NCBI RefSeq assembly: GCF_012163135.1
Contig: NZ_JAAVUP010000007.1
Coordinates: 1-64,000, forward strand
DNA length: 64,000 bases
Direction: 5' to 3'
From: Neoroseomonas oryzicola
Lineage (GTDB): Bacteria > Pseudomonadota > Alphaproteobacteria > Acetobacterales > Acetobacteraceae
Below are positions 7,800-17,329 of the stretch, one piece after another (the first letter of the stretch is position 1; each line of letters begins with the position of its first letter). The translations under genes were made by a program, and so were the position numbers. Below the pieces are notes generated by a model. It saw only the letters and a program-made list of their open reading frames with translations. It was not told the DNA's origin and did no database searches.

Positions 7800-8681
7800 C
7801 TAACCCCCGGCGGGCCGAGCGGCCGGACCGCCCGCCCCCAGGAAGGCGCGCACCAGCGGAAGCCGCCGCCGGTCCTCGAGGCAGATGACGTACTCCGCGA
7901 CGGCGAGGTCCGCATCGGCCACCAGCACCCGCCGCAGCCCTGGCTGAACTGGCAGCTCGGCCTCGAAGACGACGCCGACGCCAAAGCCGGCGAGCACCGC
8001 TTCGCGCACGGCCTCGCGCGACTGGACCTCGAGCAGGGCGCGGGGGCGGGTGCCGGCTTCGGCCAGACGCGCCTCGAAGACCTCCCGCGTGACGGACCCG
8101 CGCTCGCGGATGACCAGGTCCTCGGCGGCCAGGGCGGCGATCCGGACGCTGCCCGCCCCCGCCAGCGGATGGTCGTCGCGCACGAAGAGGACCAGGCGGT
8201 CCTCCTGCAACAGCCGGCTGTGCAGGCGGGGGTCCGAACTGCGCCGGGCCGTCACCGCGACATCCGCGTGGTGGTCCAGCACCCGGCCGATCACATCCGA
8301 GGAATTGCCGATCGCCAGGGAAAAGGTCAGGCCCGCATGGCGTTCCCGGATGCGCGCGAGGATCGGCATGACGTGGGAGGCGCTGTCGGCGGCGATGCGC
8401 AGATGGCCGCGCATCAGCGTCGCCTCCCCGGCGAGGAGGGCGCGCGCTTCCTCCTCCGCGGCGAAGAGGCGCGCGGTCACGGCGTGCAGGCTCTGCCCCA
8501 GGGGCGTCAGGCTGGCGCCGCGGCCGCGCCGGTCGAACAGGGCCACGCCGTATGTCGCCTCCAGGGCCTTCACCTGGGCGGAAAGCGTCGGTTGGCTGAC
8601 GCCGCCGGCCCGCGCGGCAGCGGAGAAGGAACCGGCCTCGGCCACGAGGTGGAAGGCGCGGAGAGTGGTCGCGATGGCCAT
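7800..8681 (-). CDS. LysR-family transcriptional regulator, divergent from phnW
   Basis: 293 residues, standard length. The N-terminal helix-turn-helix (about 1-62) has the LysR core: LRAFHLVAEAGSFSAAARAG, then SQPTLSAQVKALE. The effector-binding domain follows from about 90 to 290. It is transcribed away from the 2-aminoethylphosphonate genes across a 118-bp gap, the usual layout for a LysR activator and its target. A dyad ATAG-N7-CTAT sits at 8701-8715 in that gap. Autorepression and activation of phnW by an aminoethylphosphonate-related inducer is the likely mode, by analogy with LysR-controlled phosphonate loci; the inducer is not known from sequence. Confidence 0.9.
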   Translation of the reverse strand: MAIATTLRAFHLVAEAGSFSAAARAGGVSQPTLSAQVKALEATYGVALFDRRGRGASLTPLGQSLHAVTARLFAAEEEARALLAGEATLMRGHLRIAADSASHVMPILARIRERHAGLTFSLAIGNSSDVIGRVLDHHADVAVTARRSSDPRLHSRLLQEDRLVLFVRDDHPLAGAGSVRIAALAAEDLVIRERGSVTREVFEARLAEAGTRPRALLEVQSREAVREAVLAGFGVGVVFEAELPVQPGLRRVLVADADLAVAEYVICLEDRRRLPLVRAFLGAGGPAARPAGG

Positions 8682-8698
8682 GGTGGTGTGCGGGTCAT

Positions 8699-8717
8699 CT
8701 ATAGGTCAAATCTATAC
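8699..8717. promoter_or_regulatory. Dyad in lysR-phnW gap, candidate LysR operator
   Basis: ATAG (8701-8704) and CTAT (8712-8715) are separated by seven bases, giving the T-N11-A style partial dyad bound by LysR proteins. It is the only clear symmetry in the 118-bp divergent gap and is 18 bases from the regulator start and about 85 from phnW. Confidence 0.5.
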
Positions 8718-8799
8718 CCGGTATCGAGATGAAATATTGGACCGATGGATGGTCCCGGCAGCACGCTTCCTTTCCGCGATCCAGCCGGAGCGAGTTGCC

Positions 8800-9954
8800 A
8801 TGACTTTGACCTCCCCGTCCCGCCGCGCCGCCTCCGAGACCGGCGACCCCTTCCTTCTCACGCCCGGCCCGCTCACGACCTCCCGCAGCGTCAAGGAAGT
8901 CATGGTCCATGACTGGGGCTCGCGCGACGCCGAGTTCCTGCGGATCAACCGCGAGGTGCTGGAGCGCCTGCCCGCCATCGCGAATGCCGCGGCAACCCAT
9001 GTGACCGTGCCGGTGCAGGGATCCGGTACCTTCGCCGTGGAGGCGATGCTCACCAGCCTGGTGCCGCCCGACGGCGAGGTGCTGCTGCTCGTCAACGGCG
9101 CCTATGGCCATCGCGCCAAGCGCATCCTCGACATCGCCCGCCGTCGCGCCCTGGTGCACGAGACCGCGGAGGACACGCCGCCGGACCTCGCCGAGGTCGA
9201 GCGCATCCTGGTTGCGACGCCGTCCATCACCCACGTCTTCGCGGTCCATTGCGAGACGACCTCGGGCATCCTGAACCCAGTGGCGCAGATCGGGGCGCTC
9301 GCCGCGAAGCACGGCAAGTGCTTCCTGCTCGATTCCATGTCGGCCTTCGGTGCGCTGCCGCTCGACGCCAACGCCGTGCATGCGGACGCGATCGCGGCGT
9401 CGTCCAACAAATGCATCGAGGGCGTGCCGGGCCTTGGCTTCGTGCTGTGCCGGCGCGACGTGCTGGCGAAGGCGAAGGGGAATGCGACGACGCTGGTGCT
9501 CGACCTGCACGACCAGTGGCAGGCCTTCGAGAAGACAGGCCAGTACCGCTTCACCCCGCCGATCCATGTCATCGTCGCGTTTCACCAGGCGCTGACCGAA
9601 TTCCTCGCCGAAGGCGGCCAGCCCGGCCGCGGCGGACGCTATGCCGCCAACTGCAGGGTGCTGGTCGAGGGCATGCGCGCGCTCGGCTTCCGCACGCTGC
9701 TGCCGGACGCGCTGCAGGCGCCGATCATCGTCACATTCCACATGCCGAAGGATCCGCGCTTCGTCTTCCAGCGCTTCTACGATTCGCTGAAGGACCGCGG
9801 CTACGTGATCTATCCCGGCAAGCTGACCGTGGCGGACAGCTTCCGCATCGGCTGCATCGGCCATCTCGGCCGCGCCGAGATGGAAGGCGCGCTCGCGGCG
9901 GTGCGCGAGGCCCTCGGGGAATTCGGCATGACCGACGCGGCGATGGCCGCCTGA
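8800..9954 (+). CDS. phnW: 2-aminoethylphosphonate:pyruvate transaminase
   Basis: 384 residues, close to the usual ~370 of PhnW. It is a class-V fold PLP enzyme that converts 2-aminoethylphosphonate plus pyruvate to phosphonoacetaldehyde plus alanine. The N-terminal LLTPGPLTTS motif and DWGSRD are diagnostic of PhnW. The PLP lysine is K204 in SSNKCIEGVPG, with D178 in LLDSMSAFG contacting the cofactor ring. Although the frame is open far upstream, ATG 8800 was chosen: GGAG lies nine bases before it and the PhnW homology begins shortly after. Gene order phnW-phnA-phnY with a dedicated importer identifies the oxidative branch of 2-AEP degradation as in Sinorhizobium meliloti. Confidence 0.94.
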   Translation: MTLTSPSRRAASETGDPFLLTPGPLTTSRSVKEVMVHDWGSRDAEFLRINREVLERLPAIANAAATHVTVPVQGSGTFAVEAMLTSLVPPDGEVLLLVNGAYGHRAKRILDIARRRALVHETAEDTPPDLAEVERILVATPSITHVFAVHCETTSGILNPVAQIGALAAKHGKCFLLDSMSAFGALPLDANAVHADAIAASSNKCIEGVPGLGFVLCRRDVLAKAKGNATTLVLDLHDQWQAFEKTGQYRFTPPIHVIVAFHQALTEFLAEGGQPGRGGRYAANCRVLVEGMRALGFRTLLPDALQAPIIVTFHMPKDPRFVFQRFYDSLKDRGYVIYPGKLTVADSFRIGCIGHLGRAEMEGALAAVREALGEFGMTDAAMAA

Positions 9955-9967
9955 AGGACGCAGAGCG

Positions 9968-11224
9968 ATGAACGTCTACCGCCCCATCCGCACCGTCGAA
10001 GCCAACGGACGCACCTACCGCATTCCCTCGACGCCGACCGTCGTGGTCTGCATCGACGGCTCCGAGCCCGGCTACATCGAGGCCGCGATCGAGGCCGGCG
10101 TGGCGCCGAACCTCAGCCGAATCGTGCGCGAGGGGACCAGCACCACGGCGCTGTCGGCGATGCCGAGTTTCACCAACCCGAACAACATCTCGATCATTAC
10201 GGGGCGCCCGCCGATCGTGCACGGCATCGCCGGCAACTACTTCTACGACCGTGCCGCGGGCGAGGAAGTGATGATGAACGATGCGCGCTTCATGCGCACC
10301 GGGACCATCATGCAGGCGCTGCAGGCCGGCGGCGCGAAGGTCGCGGTGGTGACCGCGAAGGACAAGCTGCGCACCCTGCTGGGCTACGGCCTCGACTACG
10401 GGAACGGCACGGCGGTCGCCTTCTCCTCGGAGAAGGCAGACAAGGTCAGCCTGGCGGAGAACGGCATCACCGATGCGCTCGGCCTGACGGGCATGCCGGT
10501 GCCGGACGTCTATTCGCAGGAACTCTCGGGCTTCGTTCTCGCCGCCGGCGTGCGGCTGCTCGAGATGATGCGCCCCGACGTGATGTACCTCTCGACGACC
10601 GACTACGTGCAGCACAAGGCCGGGCCCGGATCGGACTTCGCGAACCGTTTCTACGCCATGATGGATCGCCATGTCGGCGCACTCGACAAGGCGGGCGCGG
10701 TGGTCGTGCTGACCGCCGACCACGGCATGAACGACAAGCACAAGGCGGACGGCACGCCGGACGTGATCTACCTGCAGGACCTGATGGATGGCTGGCTCGG
10801 CGCCGGCGTCGCGCGGGTAATCCTGCCGATCACCGATCCCTATGTGGTGCACCATGGCGCGCTGGGGTCCTGGGCGACGGTCTACCTGCCCGACGGCGCC
10901 GACCGCCCGGCGCTGCTGGAGAAGCTGCGTGCGCTGGACGGCGTCGAGGTCGCGCTGGACAGTCCTGAAGCCTGCGCCCGCTTCGAACTGCCGGCGGACC
11001 GCATCGGCGACCTGGTGGTGATCTCGACCCGCCACAAGGTGCTCGGCACCAGCGCCGAGCGGCATGACCTGTCGGGCCTGACGGAGCCGCTGCGCTCCCA
11101 TGGCGGCCTGACCGAGCAGACCGTGCCGATGATCGCCAACCGCAAGGTCGCCTTCCGCGAGGGCCACACATTGCGCAACTTCGATGTCTTCGACGTGGCG
11201 CTCAACCTGGTGCAGGCGCCATGA
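9968..11224 (+). CDS. phnA: Phosphonoacetate hydrolase
   Basis: 418 residues, alkaline-phosphatase superfamily. The enzyme cleaves the C-P bond of phosphonoacetate to acetate and phosphate at a two-metal centre. Expected metal ligands and nucleophile are all in place: D30 (VCIDGSEPG), T69 (PSFTNPNN) as nucleophile, D212 and H216 (TTDYVQH), D251-H252 (TADHGMN) and a later H near 378 (RSHGGLTEQ). GAAGGA shortly before the ATG provides a ribosome site. The stop overlaps the ATG of the aldehyde dehydrogenase gene. This PhnA is the C-P hydrolase, not the unrelated alkylphosphonate-uptake protein of the same name. Confidence 0.94.
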   Translation: MNVYRPIRTVEANGRTYRIPSTPTVVVCIDGSEPGYIEAAIEAGVAPNLSRIVREGTSTTALSAMPSFTNPNNISIITGRPPIVHGIAGNYFYDRAAGEEVMMNDARFMRTGTIMQALQAGGAKVAVVTAKDKLRTLLGYGLDYGNGTAVAFSSEKADKVSLAENGITDALGLTGMPVPDVYSQELSGFVLAAGVRLLEMMRPDVMYLSTTDYVQHKAGPGSDFANRFYAMMDRHVGALDKAGAVVVLTADHGMNDKHKADGTPDVIYLQDLMDGWLGAGVARVILPITDPYVVHHGALGSWATVYLPDGADRPALLEKLRALDGVEVALDSPEACARFELPADRIGDLVVISTRHKVLGTSAERHDLSGLTEPLRSHGGLTEQTVPMIANRKVAFREGHTLRNFDVFDVALNLVQAP

Positions 11225-12672
11225 ACGTGCAGGCCAAGCCCCCGGTCCGTCGGGAGGCGATGCGCATCGCCGGGCGCAAGGTCACGACCGACGAGGTGGT
11301 CGAGGTCTTCAACCCCTGGAACAACCAGCTGGTCGGCACCGTCCCCGCCGCACGGCCCGAGCATGTGCGGGAAGCCTTCGCCACAGCGCGCGCCTTCACG
11401 CCGAAGCTGACCCGGTACGAGCGCCAGCAGATCCTGCTGCGCACGGCGGAAGCCCTGCGTGACCGCAAGGAGGAGTTCGCCCGCCTCATCACGGCAGAAT
11501 CGGGCCTGTGCTGGAAGGATTCCCTCTACGAGGCGTCGCGCGCCTATGACGTCTATTCCTTCGCCGCGCAGCTCGCGATCCTCGACGACGGTGAGACCTA
11601 TGCCTGCGACATCAGCCCGATGGGCAAGCGTCGCAAGATCTTCACGACCCGCGTGCCGCTGTCGGGCGTAATCTCGGCCATCACGCCCTTCAACCACCCG
11701 CTCAACATGGTCAGCCATAAGATCGCGCCCGCGATCGCCACCAACAATCGCGTGGTGCTGAAGCCGACCGAGCTGACGCCGCTCACCGCGCTTGCCCTTG
11801 CCGACGTGCTCTATGAGGCGGGGCTGCCGCCCGAAATGCTCTCCGTCGTCACGGGCAATCCGGCGAGCATGGGCGACGCGATGATCACCGACCCCGATGC
11901 GGAGCTGATCACCTTCACCGGCTCGGTGCGCGTCGGCAAGCACATCGCGCGGACGGCCGGCTATCGGCGCGTGGTGCTGGAACTCGGCGGCAACGACCCG
12001 CTGATCGTCATGGAGGATGCCGACCTCGACAAGGCCGCGGAGCTTGCGGTCCAGGGGGCGACCAAGAACTCCGGCCAGCGCTGCACGGCGGTGAAGCGCA
12101 TCCTGGTGGTGGAGAGCGTCGCCGACGAATTCTCGCGACTGGTGCTGGCGAAGGCCCGCAAGCTTGTCGCGGGCGATCCGATGGATCCGACCGTCGATGT
12201 CGGCACCGTCATCCACGAACGCGCCGCCTGCGAGTTCGAGCGCCGGGTGACGGATGCCGTCGCCCAGGGGGCACGGCTGTTGCATGGCAACGACCGCAGG
12301 GGCGCGCTCTACCCGCCGACCGTGGTCGACCACGTCCCGCATGATGCCGAGCTGGTGCGCGAGGAGACCTTCGGTCCGGTGATCCCGATCCTGCGGTGCC
12401 CGAACGACATCGCGGAGGTCATCCGGATCTCCAACTCGACGGCCTATGGGCTGTCGTCGGGCGTCTGCACGAACAGGCTCGACTACATCACCCGCTTCGT
12501 GAACGAATTGGAGGTCGGCACCGTGAATGTCTGGGAGGTGCCGGGCTACCGGATCGAGATGTCGCCTTTCGGCGGCGTCAAGGATTCCGGACTGGGGCAC
12601 AAGGAGGGGGTGGTCGAGGCCATGAAGAGCTTCACCACCATCCGGACCTACTCCCTGCCCTGGCCGGCGTAA
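11221..12672 (+). CDS. phnY: Phosphonoacetaldehyde dehydrogenase
   Basis: 483 residues, NAD(P)-dependent aldehyde dehydrogenase superfamily, oxidising phosphonoacetaldehyde to phosphonoacetate, the substrate of the preceding hydrolase. Catalytic residues are visible: C288 in [11 protein letters not shown]254 in LELGGNDPL, and the oxyanion asparagine in ITPFNHPLN (N158). The cofactor motif FTGSVRVGK is at about 232-240. The ATG overlaps the phnA stop. The gene position between the hydrolase and importer genes, rather than sequence alone, fixes the substrate; as an isolated protein it could only be called an aldehyde dehydrogenase. Confidence 0.92.
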   Translation: MNVQAKPPVRREAMRIAGRKVTTDEVVEVFNPWNNQLVGTVPAARPEHVREAFATARAFTPKLTRYERQQILLRTAEALRDRKEEFARLITAESGLCWKDSLYEASRAYDVYSFAAQLAILDDGETYACDISPMGKRRKIFTTRVPLSGVISAITPFNHPLNMVSHKIAPAIATNNRVVLKPTELTPLTALALADVLYEAGLPPEMLSVVTGNPASMGDAMITDPDAELITFTGSVRVGKHIARTAGYRRVVLELGGNDPLIVMEDADLDKAAELAVQGATKNSGQRCTAVKRILVVESVADEFSRLVLAKARKLVAGDPMDPTVDVGTVIHERAACEFERRVTDAVAQGARLLHGNDRRGALYPPTVVDHVPHDAELVREETFGPVIPILRCPNDIAEVIRISNSTAYGLSSGVCTNRLDYITRFVNELEVGTVNVWEVPGYRIEMSPFGGVKDSGLGHKEGVVEAMKSFTTIRTYSLPWPA

Positions 12673-12699
12673 CGGACGAAACAGGACGGAGGCTTGCGA

Positions 12700-13728
12700 A
12701 TGAGGCGATGGTTGCTTGCAGCGGGGGCGGCGATCGCCCTCGCCTTCGGGACCGGCGCGGCGGAAGCGCAGCAGCGCACCCGCGTCACGATCTACACCGC
12801 GCTCGAGAACGAGCAGCTCGCGCCCTTCAAGCAGGCGATCGAGGCGGCCGTCCCGGGCGTCGAGGTGGTCTGGGTGCGCGATTCCACGGGCGTCATCACC
12901 GCCCGCGTCATCGCCGAGCGCGAGAACCCGCGCGCCGACATGATCATGGGCCTCGCGGCCTCCTCGCTCCTCATGTTCGAGGGCATGAACCTGCTCGAGC
13001 CCTACACCCCCGCCGGGGTGGATGCGCTGAAGCCGGCCTTCCGCGACTCGACGCCGCCTGCGACCTGGACGGGCATGGATGCCTATCTCGGCGTCATCTG
13101 CTTCAACACGACCGAGGCCCGCCGCTTCAACGCACCGACGCCGACCACCTGGCAGGACCTCACGAAGCCGGAGTTCCGGGGCCGGCTGGTTATGCCGCAT
13201 CCGGCCTCCTCCGGCACCGGCTACCTGATGGTCGCGATGTGGCTGCAGCAGATGGGCGAGGAAGCCGGCTGGCGCTTCATGGACGCGCTGCACGAGAACA
13301 TGGCCGTCTACACGCATTCCGGCTCGGCGCCCTGCGTGCAGGCTGCCCGCGGCGAACGCGTCGCCGGCATCTCGCTCGACATGCGCGGGGCGCGCGAACG
13401 TACCCAGGGCGCGCCCATCGAGGTCATCATCCCGGCCGAGGGCACGGGCTGGGACATGGAGGCGACCTCCATCGTCCGCGGCACGCGCAACCTTGAAGCG
13501 GCCCGGCGCATCGCCGACTGGGTGGCGACGCGCCAGGCGAACGAGCTATACAGCCGCTTCTACGCCGTCGTCGCCTATCCGGGCGTCACCAACACGCCGA
13601 CCAACTATCCGGCGAATGCCGAGGCGCGGATGTTCCCGAACAACTTCACCTGGATGGCGGAAAACCGCGAACGCATCCTGGCGGAGTGGTCGCGTCGCTA
13701 CGAGTCCAAGGCGGCGCCACGCAACTGA
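12700..13728 (+). CDS. 2-aminoethylphosphonate ABC transporter, periplasmic substrate-binding protein
   Basis: 342 residues beginning with a classical signal peptide (MRRWLLAAGAAIALAFG, cleavage near AEA-QQ). The mature part is a family-1 (FbpA/PotD-like) solute-binding protein. ATG 12700 was chosen over a TTG six bases upstream because GGAGG at 12688-12692 is seven bases before it. The gene follows phnY by 27 bases and precedes the ATPase and permease genes, and so corresponds to PhnS-type proteins that deliver 2-AEP. Family-1 relatives bind ferric iron or polyamines, so the ligand assignment rests mainly on context. Confidence 0.85.
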   Translation: MRRWLLAAGAAIALAFGTGAAEAQQRTRVTIYTALENEQLAPFKQAIEAAVPGVEVVWVRDSTGVITARVIAERENPRADMIMGLAASSLLMFEGMNLLEPYTPAGVDALKPAFRDSTPPATWTGMDAYLGVICFNTTEARRFNAPTPTTWQDLTKPEFRGRLVMPHPASSGTGYLMVAMWLQQMGEEAGWRFMDALHENMAVYTHSGSAPCVQAARGERVAGISLDMRGARERTQGAPIEVIIPAEGTGWDMEATSIVRGTRNLEAARRIADWVATRQANELYSRFYAVVAYPGVTNTPTNYPANAEARMFPNNFTWMAENRERILAEWSRRYESKAAPRN

Positions 13729-13739
13729 TCGGCTCGCGG

Positions 13740-13759
13740 CGCGGGCCACCCGGCCCGCG
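13740..13759 (+). terminator. Stable intra-operon hairpin after substrate-binding protein gene
   Basis: CGCGGGCC (13740-13747) and GGCCCGCG (13752-13759) form a perfect 8-bp stem around loop ACCC. It starts 12 bases after the stop codon and lies 31 bases before the ATPase gene. No T-run follows. Such hairpins often stabilise the upstream mRNA or partly terminate, giving more binding protein than ATPase and permease. Confidence 0.5.
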
Positions 13760-13790
13760 TCGCATCGGCGGCGAATGAGGGCCCGGCACC

Positions 13791-14975
13791 ATGTCAAGCC
13801 TGCGCTTCGAGACGGCGGATTCCGCCGCGACCCGGCCCGCCGGCGGATCGGCGGCCGGACCCTCGGTCTCGTCGCACGCATATCTGGTCGTGCGCGGCCT
13901 GACGCGACGCTTCGGCGCCTTCACCGCGCTTGACCGGATCGACCTCGAGGTCCGGCGCGGCGAGTTCGTCTGCTTCCTCGGTCCGTCGGGCTGCGGCAAG
14001 ACGACGTTGCTGCGCGCCATCGCCGGTCTCGACCGGCAGGATGAGGGGCGGATCGAGATCGGTGGGCGCGACGTGTCCCATGCGCCCCCGGCCGACCGCG
14101 ACTTCGGCATCGTCTTCCAGTCCTATGCGCTGTTCCCGAACCTCACCGTCAACGACAACGTCGCCTATGGCCTGGTGAACCGCCGTCGGCCGCGCGCGGA
14201 GATCGCCGCTCGGGTCAAGGAATTGCTGGCGTTGGTGGGGCTGCCCGATCAGGGCGCGAAGTTTCCGGTGCAGTTGTCGGGTGGCCAGCAGCAGCGCGTG
14301 GCCCTGGCGCGCGCGCTTGCGACCTCGCCGGGACTGTTGCTGCTGGATGAGCCGCTCTCCGCACTCGACGCGCGCGTCCGCCTGCATCTGCGGGAGGAGA
14401 TCCGCGCCCTGCAGAACCGGCTCGGCGTGACCACGATCATGGTGACGCACGACCAGGAGGAAGCACTGGCCATGGCCGACCGCATCGTGGTGATGAACCA
14501 CGGCGTGATCGAGCAGGTCGGCACGCCCGAAGATATCTACCGCACGCCGGCAAGCGCCTTCGTCGCGGACTTCGTCGGCACGATGAGCTTCCTCGATGGG
14601 AAGGTGTCGGCACCGGGCGAGGTCCGGGTCGGCACCCGCAGCCTGCGGGTGGCTGATGGCCGTGCGGTGGCGACCGGCTACGCCGCGCGGGTCGGGCTCC
14701 GGCCCGAGGATGTCCGTGTTCGCGGCGTTCGTCCGGATGACGAGAACGCCTTCGAGGCCATCATCGAGGATGTCGAGTTCCTGGGCGCCTTCTGCCGTGC
14801 TCGGCTCGTCGCACGGGACGAGCCCGCGCTGGCGCTGCTGGCGGATTTCTCCGCCAATCTGATGCGCGATGTGGGCGTGGAGGTCGGCAAGCCACTGCTG
14901 GTGGCCCTGCCGCCCGAATCTCTGCGCGTCTTCGCGCGCTCGTCGCCGATCGCCGAGGAGGAGGCGGCGTCGTGA
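13791..14975 (+). CDS. 2-aminoethylphosphonate ABC transporter, ATP-binding protein
   Basis: 394 residues. Canonical ABC ATPase: Walker A GPSGCGKTT at 64-72, Q-loop FQSYALFPN, signature LSGGQQQRVALARALA near 160, Walker B LLLLDEPLSALD, and the H-loop MVTHDQEEA. A C-terminal TOBE-like extension (about 270-390) makes it a PotA/MalK-type ATPase, as in the PhnT subunit of 2-AEP importers. An unusual polar N-terminal extension of about 30 residues (rich in S, A and G) precedes the ABC domain; an internal start is possible but none has a better ribosome site. The stop overlaps the GTG start of the permease gene. Confidence 0.88.
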   Translation: MSSLRFETADSAATRPAGGSAAGPSVSSHAYLVVRGLTRRFGAFTALDRIDLEVRRGEFVCFLGPSGCGKTTLLRAIAGLDRQDEGRIEIGGRDVSHAPPADRDFGIVFQSYALFPNLTVNDNVAYGLVNRRRPRAEIAARVKELLALVGLPDQGAKFPVQLSGGQQQRVALARALATSPGLLLLDEPLSALDARVRLHLREEIRALQNRLGVTTIMVTHDQEEALAMADRIVVMNHGVIEQVGTPEDIYRTPASAFVADFVGTMSFLDGKVSAPGEVRVGTRSLRVADGRAVATGYAARVGLRPEDVRVRGVRPDDENAFEAIIEDVEFLGAFCRARLVARDEPALALLADFSANLMRDVGVEVGKPLLVALPPESLRVFARSSPIAEEEAAS

Positions 14976-16684
14976 GCGCCGTCCTCCAGTCGTCGGAGGA
15001 CGTTCTTCTGCCGACCCGCCGCGTCGTCACCGAACAGCGAGTGGTGGCCATCCTGGTCGGCCTGCTCTGCCTGGCGCTGCTGGTGGCGATCGCGCTGCCG
15101 CTCTGGGCGCTGCTGTCGAAGAGCTTCCTGAACGCCAACGGCGAATTCGTCGGATTGGCGAATTTCGCCCGGTACTTCGCGACGCCGGCGCTCGTGCAGT
15201 CGTTGATCAACAGCGTCATGGTGGCAGGGCTCGCGACCTGCATCGTGGTTCCGCTGGCGTTCATCTACGCCTATGCGCTGACGCGCAGTTGCATCCCGGC
15301 GAAGGGGCTCTTCTACGCACTCGCCCTGCTGCCCATCTTCGCCCCGTCGCTGCTGCCGGCGCTGTCCTTCATCTACATCTTCGGCAACCAGGGATTCCTG
15401 AAGGACCTGCTGTTCGGCGCAACGATCTACGGGCCGATCGGCATCGTCATGGCGCAGGTCTTCTACTGCCTGCCGCATGCCACGATGATTCTGGTCGCCG
15501 CGCTCGCCCTGTCGGATGGCCGGCTCTATGAGGCCGCGGCAGCGCTCGGCACGACGCGCTGGCGGGTCTTCCTGACGGTCACGCTGCCGGGGGCACGCTA
15601 CGGCGTGGTATCCGCCGCGGTCGTGGTCTTCACCCTCGTCGTGACGGATTTCGGCATCCCGAAGGTGATCGGCGGGCAGTTCGCCGTGCTCGCGACGGAC
15701 GCCTACAAGCAGGTCGTCGGCCAGCAGAATTTCAGCATGGGCGCGGTGGTCGGCATGGTGCTGCTGGTGCCGGCCGTGCTCGCCTTCTTCGTGGAGCAGA
15801 TCCTGAAGCGCCGGCAGGTCGCGCTCCTCTCCGCGCGTGCCGTCCCCTATTCGCCGCGTCCCGAGCGCCGGCGCGACACCGCGCTGCTGATGTTCTGCGT
15901 CCTGGTGGGCGGGCTGGTCGCGGGCATCCTCGGCGTCGCTGTCTGGGCTTCCTTCATCAAGTACTGGCCATACAACCTCTCACTGACGCTCTCGAACTAC
16001 GACTTCGCGGAGTTCGAGCCCGATGGCTGGCAGCCCTACTTCAACTCGCTCAAGATGGCAGCGCTGACGGCCCTTATCGGCACGCCGGTCATCTTCCTCG
16101 GGGCCTACCTGATCGAGAAGGTACGGTCGGCGGTGCTCGGGCGGTTCTTCGCCCATTTCCTGGCCATGCTGCCGATGGCGGTGCCTGGCCTCGTGCTCGG
16201 CCTCGGCTACGTCTTCTTCTTCAATGCGCCGTGGAACCCGCTGGGGGCGCTGTATGGCACCATCGCGGTCCTGGCGCTGAACAGCCTCGCGCATTTCTAC
16301 ACGGTCGCGCACATCACGGCGGTCACGGCGCTCAAGCAGATCGATGGTGAATTCGAGTCCGTATCGGCCTCGCTGAAAGTGCCGTTCTGGACGACGCTGC
16401 GCCGCGTCACGGTGCCCATCTGCATGCCGTCGCTGCTCGACATCGCCGTCTATCTCTTCGTCAATGCGATGACGACGGTCTCGGCTGTCATCTTCCTCTA
16501 CGGGCCGGGCACCAAGCTTGCCTCGATCGCTGTGGTCCATATGGACGAAGCCGGCGCGATCGCCGCCGCCGCCGCCATGGCCACCTGCATCGTGGTCACG
16601 GCGATCGCCGTGAAGCTGCTGCACCTGCTGCTCGACGCGCTGCTGTTGAGCAGGCTGCAGCGCTGGCGGGTGCGGACGGGCTGA
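14972..16684 (+). CDS. 2-aminoethylphosphonate ABC transporter, fused double permease
   Basis: 570 residues with about twelve membrane helices in two homologous halves, each containing a binding-protein-dependent permease EAA loop (EAAAALGTTRWRVFLTVTLP around residue 190, and a second near SVSASLKVPFWTTLRRVTVP around 465). It therefore combines in one chain the two permeases found as separate PhnU and PhnV in Salmonella-type systems, as FbpB/PotBC fusions do. The GTG start at 14972 overlaps the ATPase stop (GTGA). It ends four bases before the convergent mrpG stop, leaving no space for a dedicated terminator. Confidence 0.88.
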   Translation: MSAVLQSSEDVLLPTRRVVTEQRVVAILVGLLCLALLVAIALPLWALLSKSFLNANGEFVGLANFARYFATPALVQSLINSVMVAGLATCIVVPLAFIYAYALTRSCIPAKGLFYALALLPIFAPSLLPALSFIYIFGNQGFLKDLLFGATIYGPIGIVMAQVFYCLPHATMILVAALALSDGRLYEAAAALGTTRWRVFLTVTLPGARYGVVSAAVVVFTLVVTDFGIPKVIGGQFAVLATDAYKQVVGQQNFSMGAVVGMVLLVPAVLAFFVEQILKRRQVALLSARAVPYSPRPERRRDTALLMFCVLVGGLVAGILGVAVWASFIKYWPYNLSLTLSNYDFAEFEPDGWQPYFNSLKMAALTALIGTPVIFLGAYLIEKVRSAVLGRFFAHFLAMLPMAVPGLVLGLGYVFFFNAPWNPLGALYGTIAVLALNSLAHFYTVAHITAVTALKQIDGEFESVSASLKVPFWTTLRRVTVPICMPSLLDIAVYLFVNAMTTVSAVIFLYGPGTKLASIAVVHMDEAGAIAAAAAMATCIVVTAIAVKLLHLLLDALLLSRLQRWRVRTG

Positions 16685-16688
16685 CGGC

Positions 16689-17051
16689 TCAGTCCTTGGT
16701 CGGCGGCGGCCGTCGCGGCGGCGCGTCGGGATTGCCTTCGCGCTCATCGCGATAGAGCGCGGCGCGCGCGAGGAGCATCAGCGTCACCGGCGTCGTAACC
16801 ACCATGAAGGCGCCGATCAGGATCTCGTGCAGCACGAAGCGCGTCTGCAGGACGGAGAAGTACAGCATCGATGCGATGAGGATGCTGCCGATGCCCAGCG
16901 TCGTCCCCAGCGTCGGCGCGTGCATGCGGTCATAGAAGCTCTTCAGCGTTACCAGGCCGATCGAGCCGGCGAGCGCCAGGCCCGCGCCCACCACCAGCAG
17001 CATCGCAACCGGAAGCGCCGCCCATAGGGGTAGATCCGCCGCCTGGCTCAT
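16689..17051 (-). CDS. mrpG: Monovalent cation/H+ antiporter subunit G
   Basis: 120 residues with three predicted membrane helices, matching MnhG/PhaG. The segment GSIGLVTLKSFYDRMHAPTLGTTLG is characteristic of the family. Its C-terminus is a charged tail rich in R and P. It is the last gene of the mrp operon; the ATG overlaps the stop of mrpF (ATGA at 17048-17051). Subunit G is needed for function of the whole complex but has no defined transport role on its own. Transcription is convergent with the phosphonate permease gene. Confidence 0.9.
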   Translation of the reverse strand: MSQAADLPLWAALPVAMLLVVGAGLALAGSIGLVTLKSFYDRMHAPTLGTTLGIGSILIASMLYFSVLQTRFVLHEILIGAFMVVTTPVTLMLLARAALYRDEREGNPDAPPRRPPPTKD

Positions 17052-17329
17052 TCGATCACCTCCCCGCGCATGAGGAACTTCGACAGCGCCGCCGTCGCGA
17101 CGAAGCCGAGCAGCGAGATGAGCAGCGCCGCCTCGAAGTAATGCGTCGTCCCGGTGCGGACGCCGAAGACGAGCAGCAGCATCGCGCCGTTCACATAGAG
17201 CGTATCGAGCGCGAGGACCCTGTCCTGAGCCCTTGGCCCGCGCAGCACGCGCAGCGCCGCGCAGCCCATGGCGGCGACGAGCAGGATCTGCGCGACCAGC
17301 ACGGCGGCTGAGATCAGCGTCGCGCTCAT
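17048..17329 (-). CDS. mrpF: Monovalent cation/H+ antiporter subunit F
   Basis: 93 residues with three membrane helices, the usual size of MrpF/PhaF. The conserved central RGPRAQDRVLALDTLYVNG segment is present at about residues 30-48. ATG at 17329 was chosen because it overlaps the TGA of mrpE by four bases and homology starts there; a much longer open frame upstream is a shadow of mrpE. MrpF is part of the small-subunit core of the multi-subunit Na+(K+)/H+ antiporter of the inner membrane. Confidence 0.9.
   Translation of the reverse strand: MSATLISAAVLVAQILLVAAMGCAALRVLRGPRAQDRVLALDTLYVNGAMLLLVFGVRTGTTHYFEAALLISLLGFVATAALSKFLMRGEVIE

Noticed and set aside
16685..16688. Terminator between the phosphonate permease and mrpG
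   Set aside because: Only four bases separate the convergent stops; no hairpin could be placed outside the coding regions.
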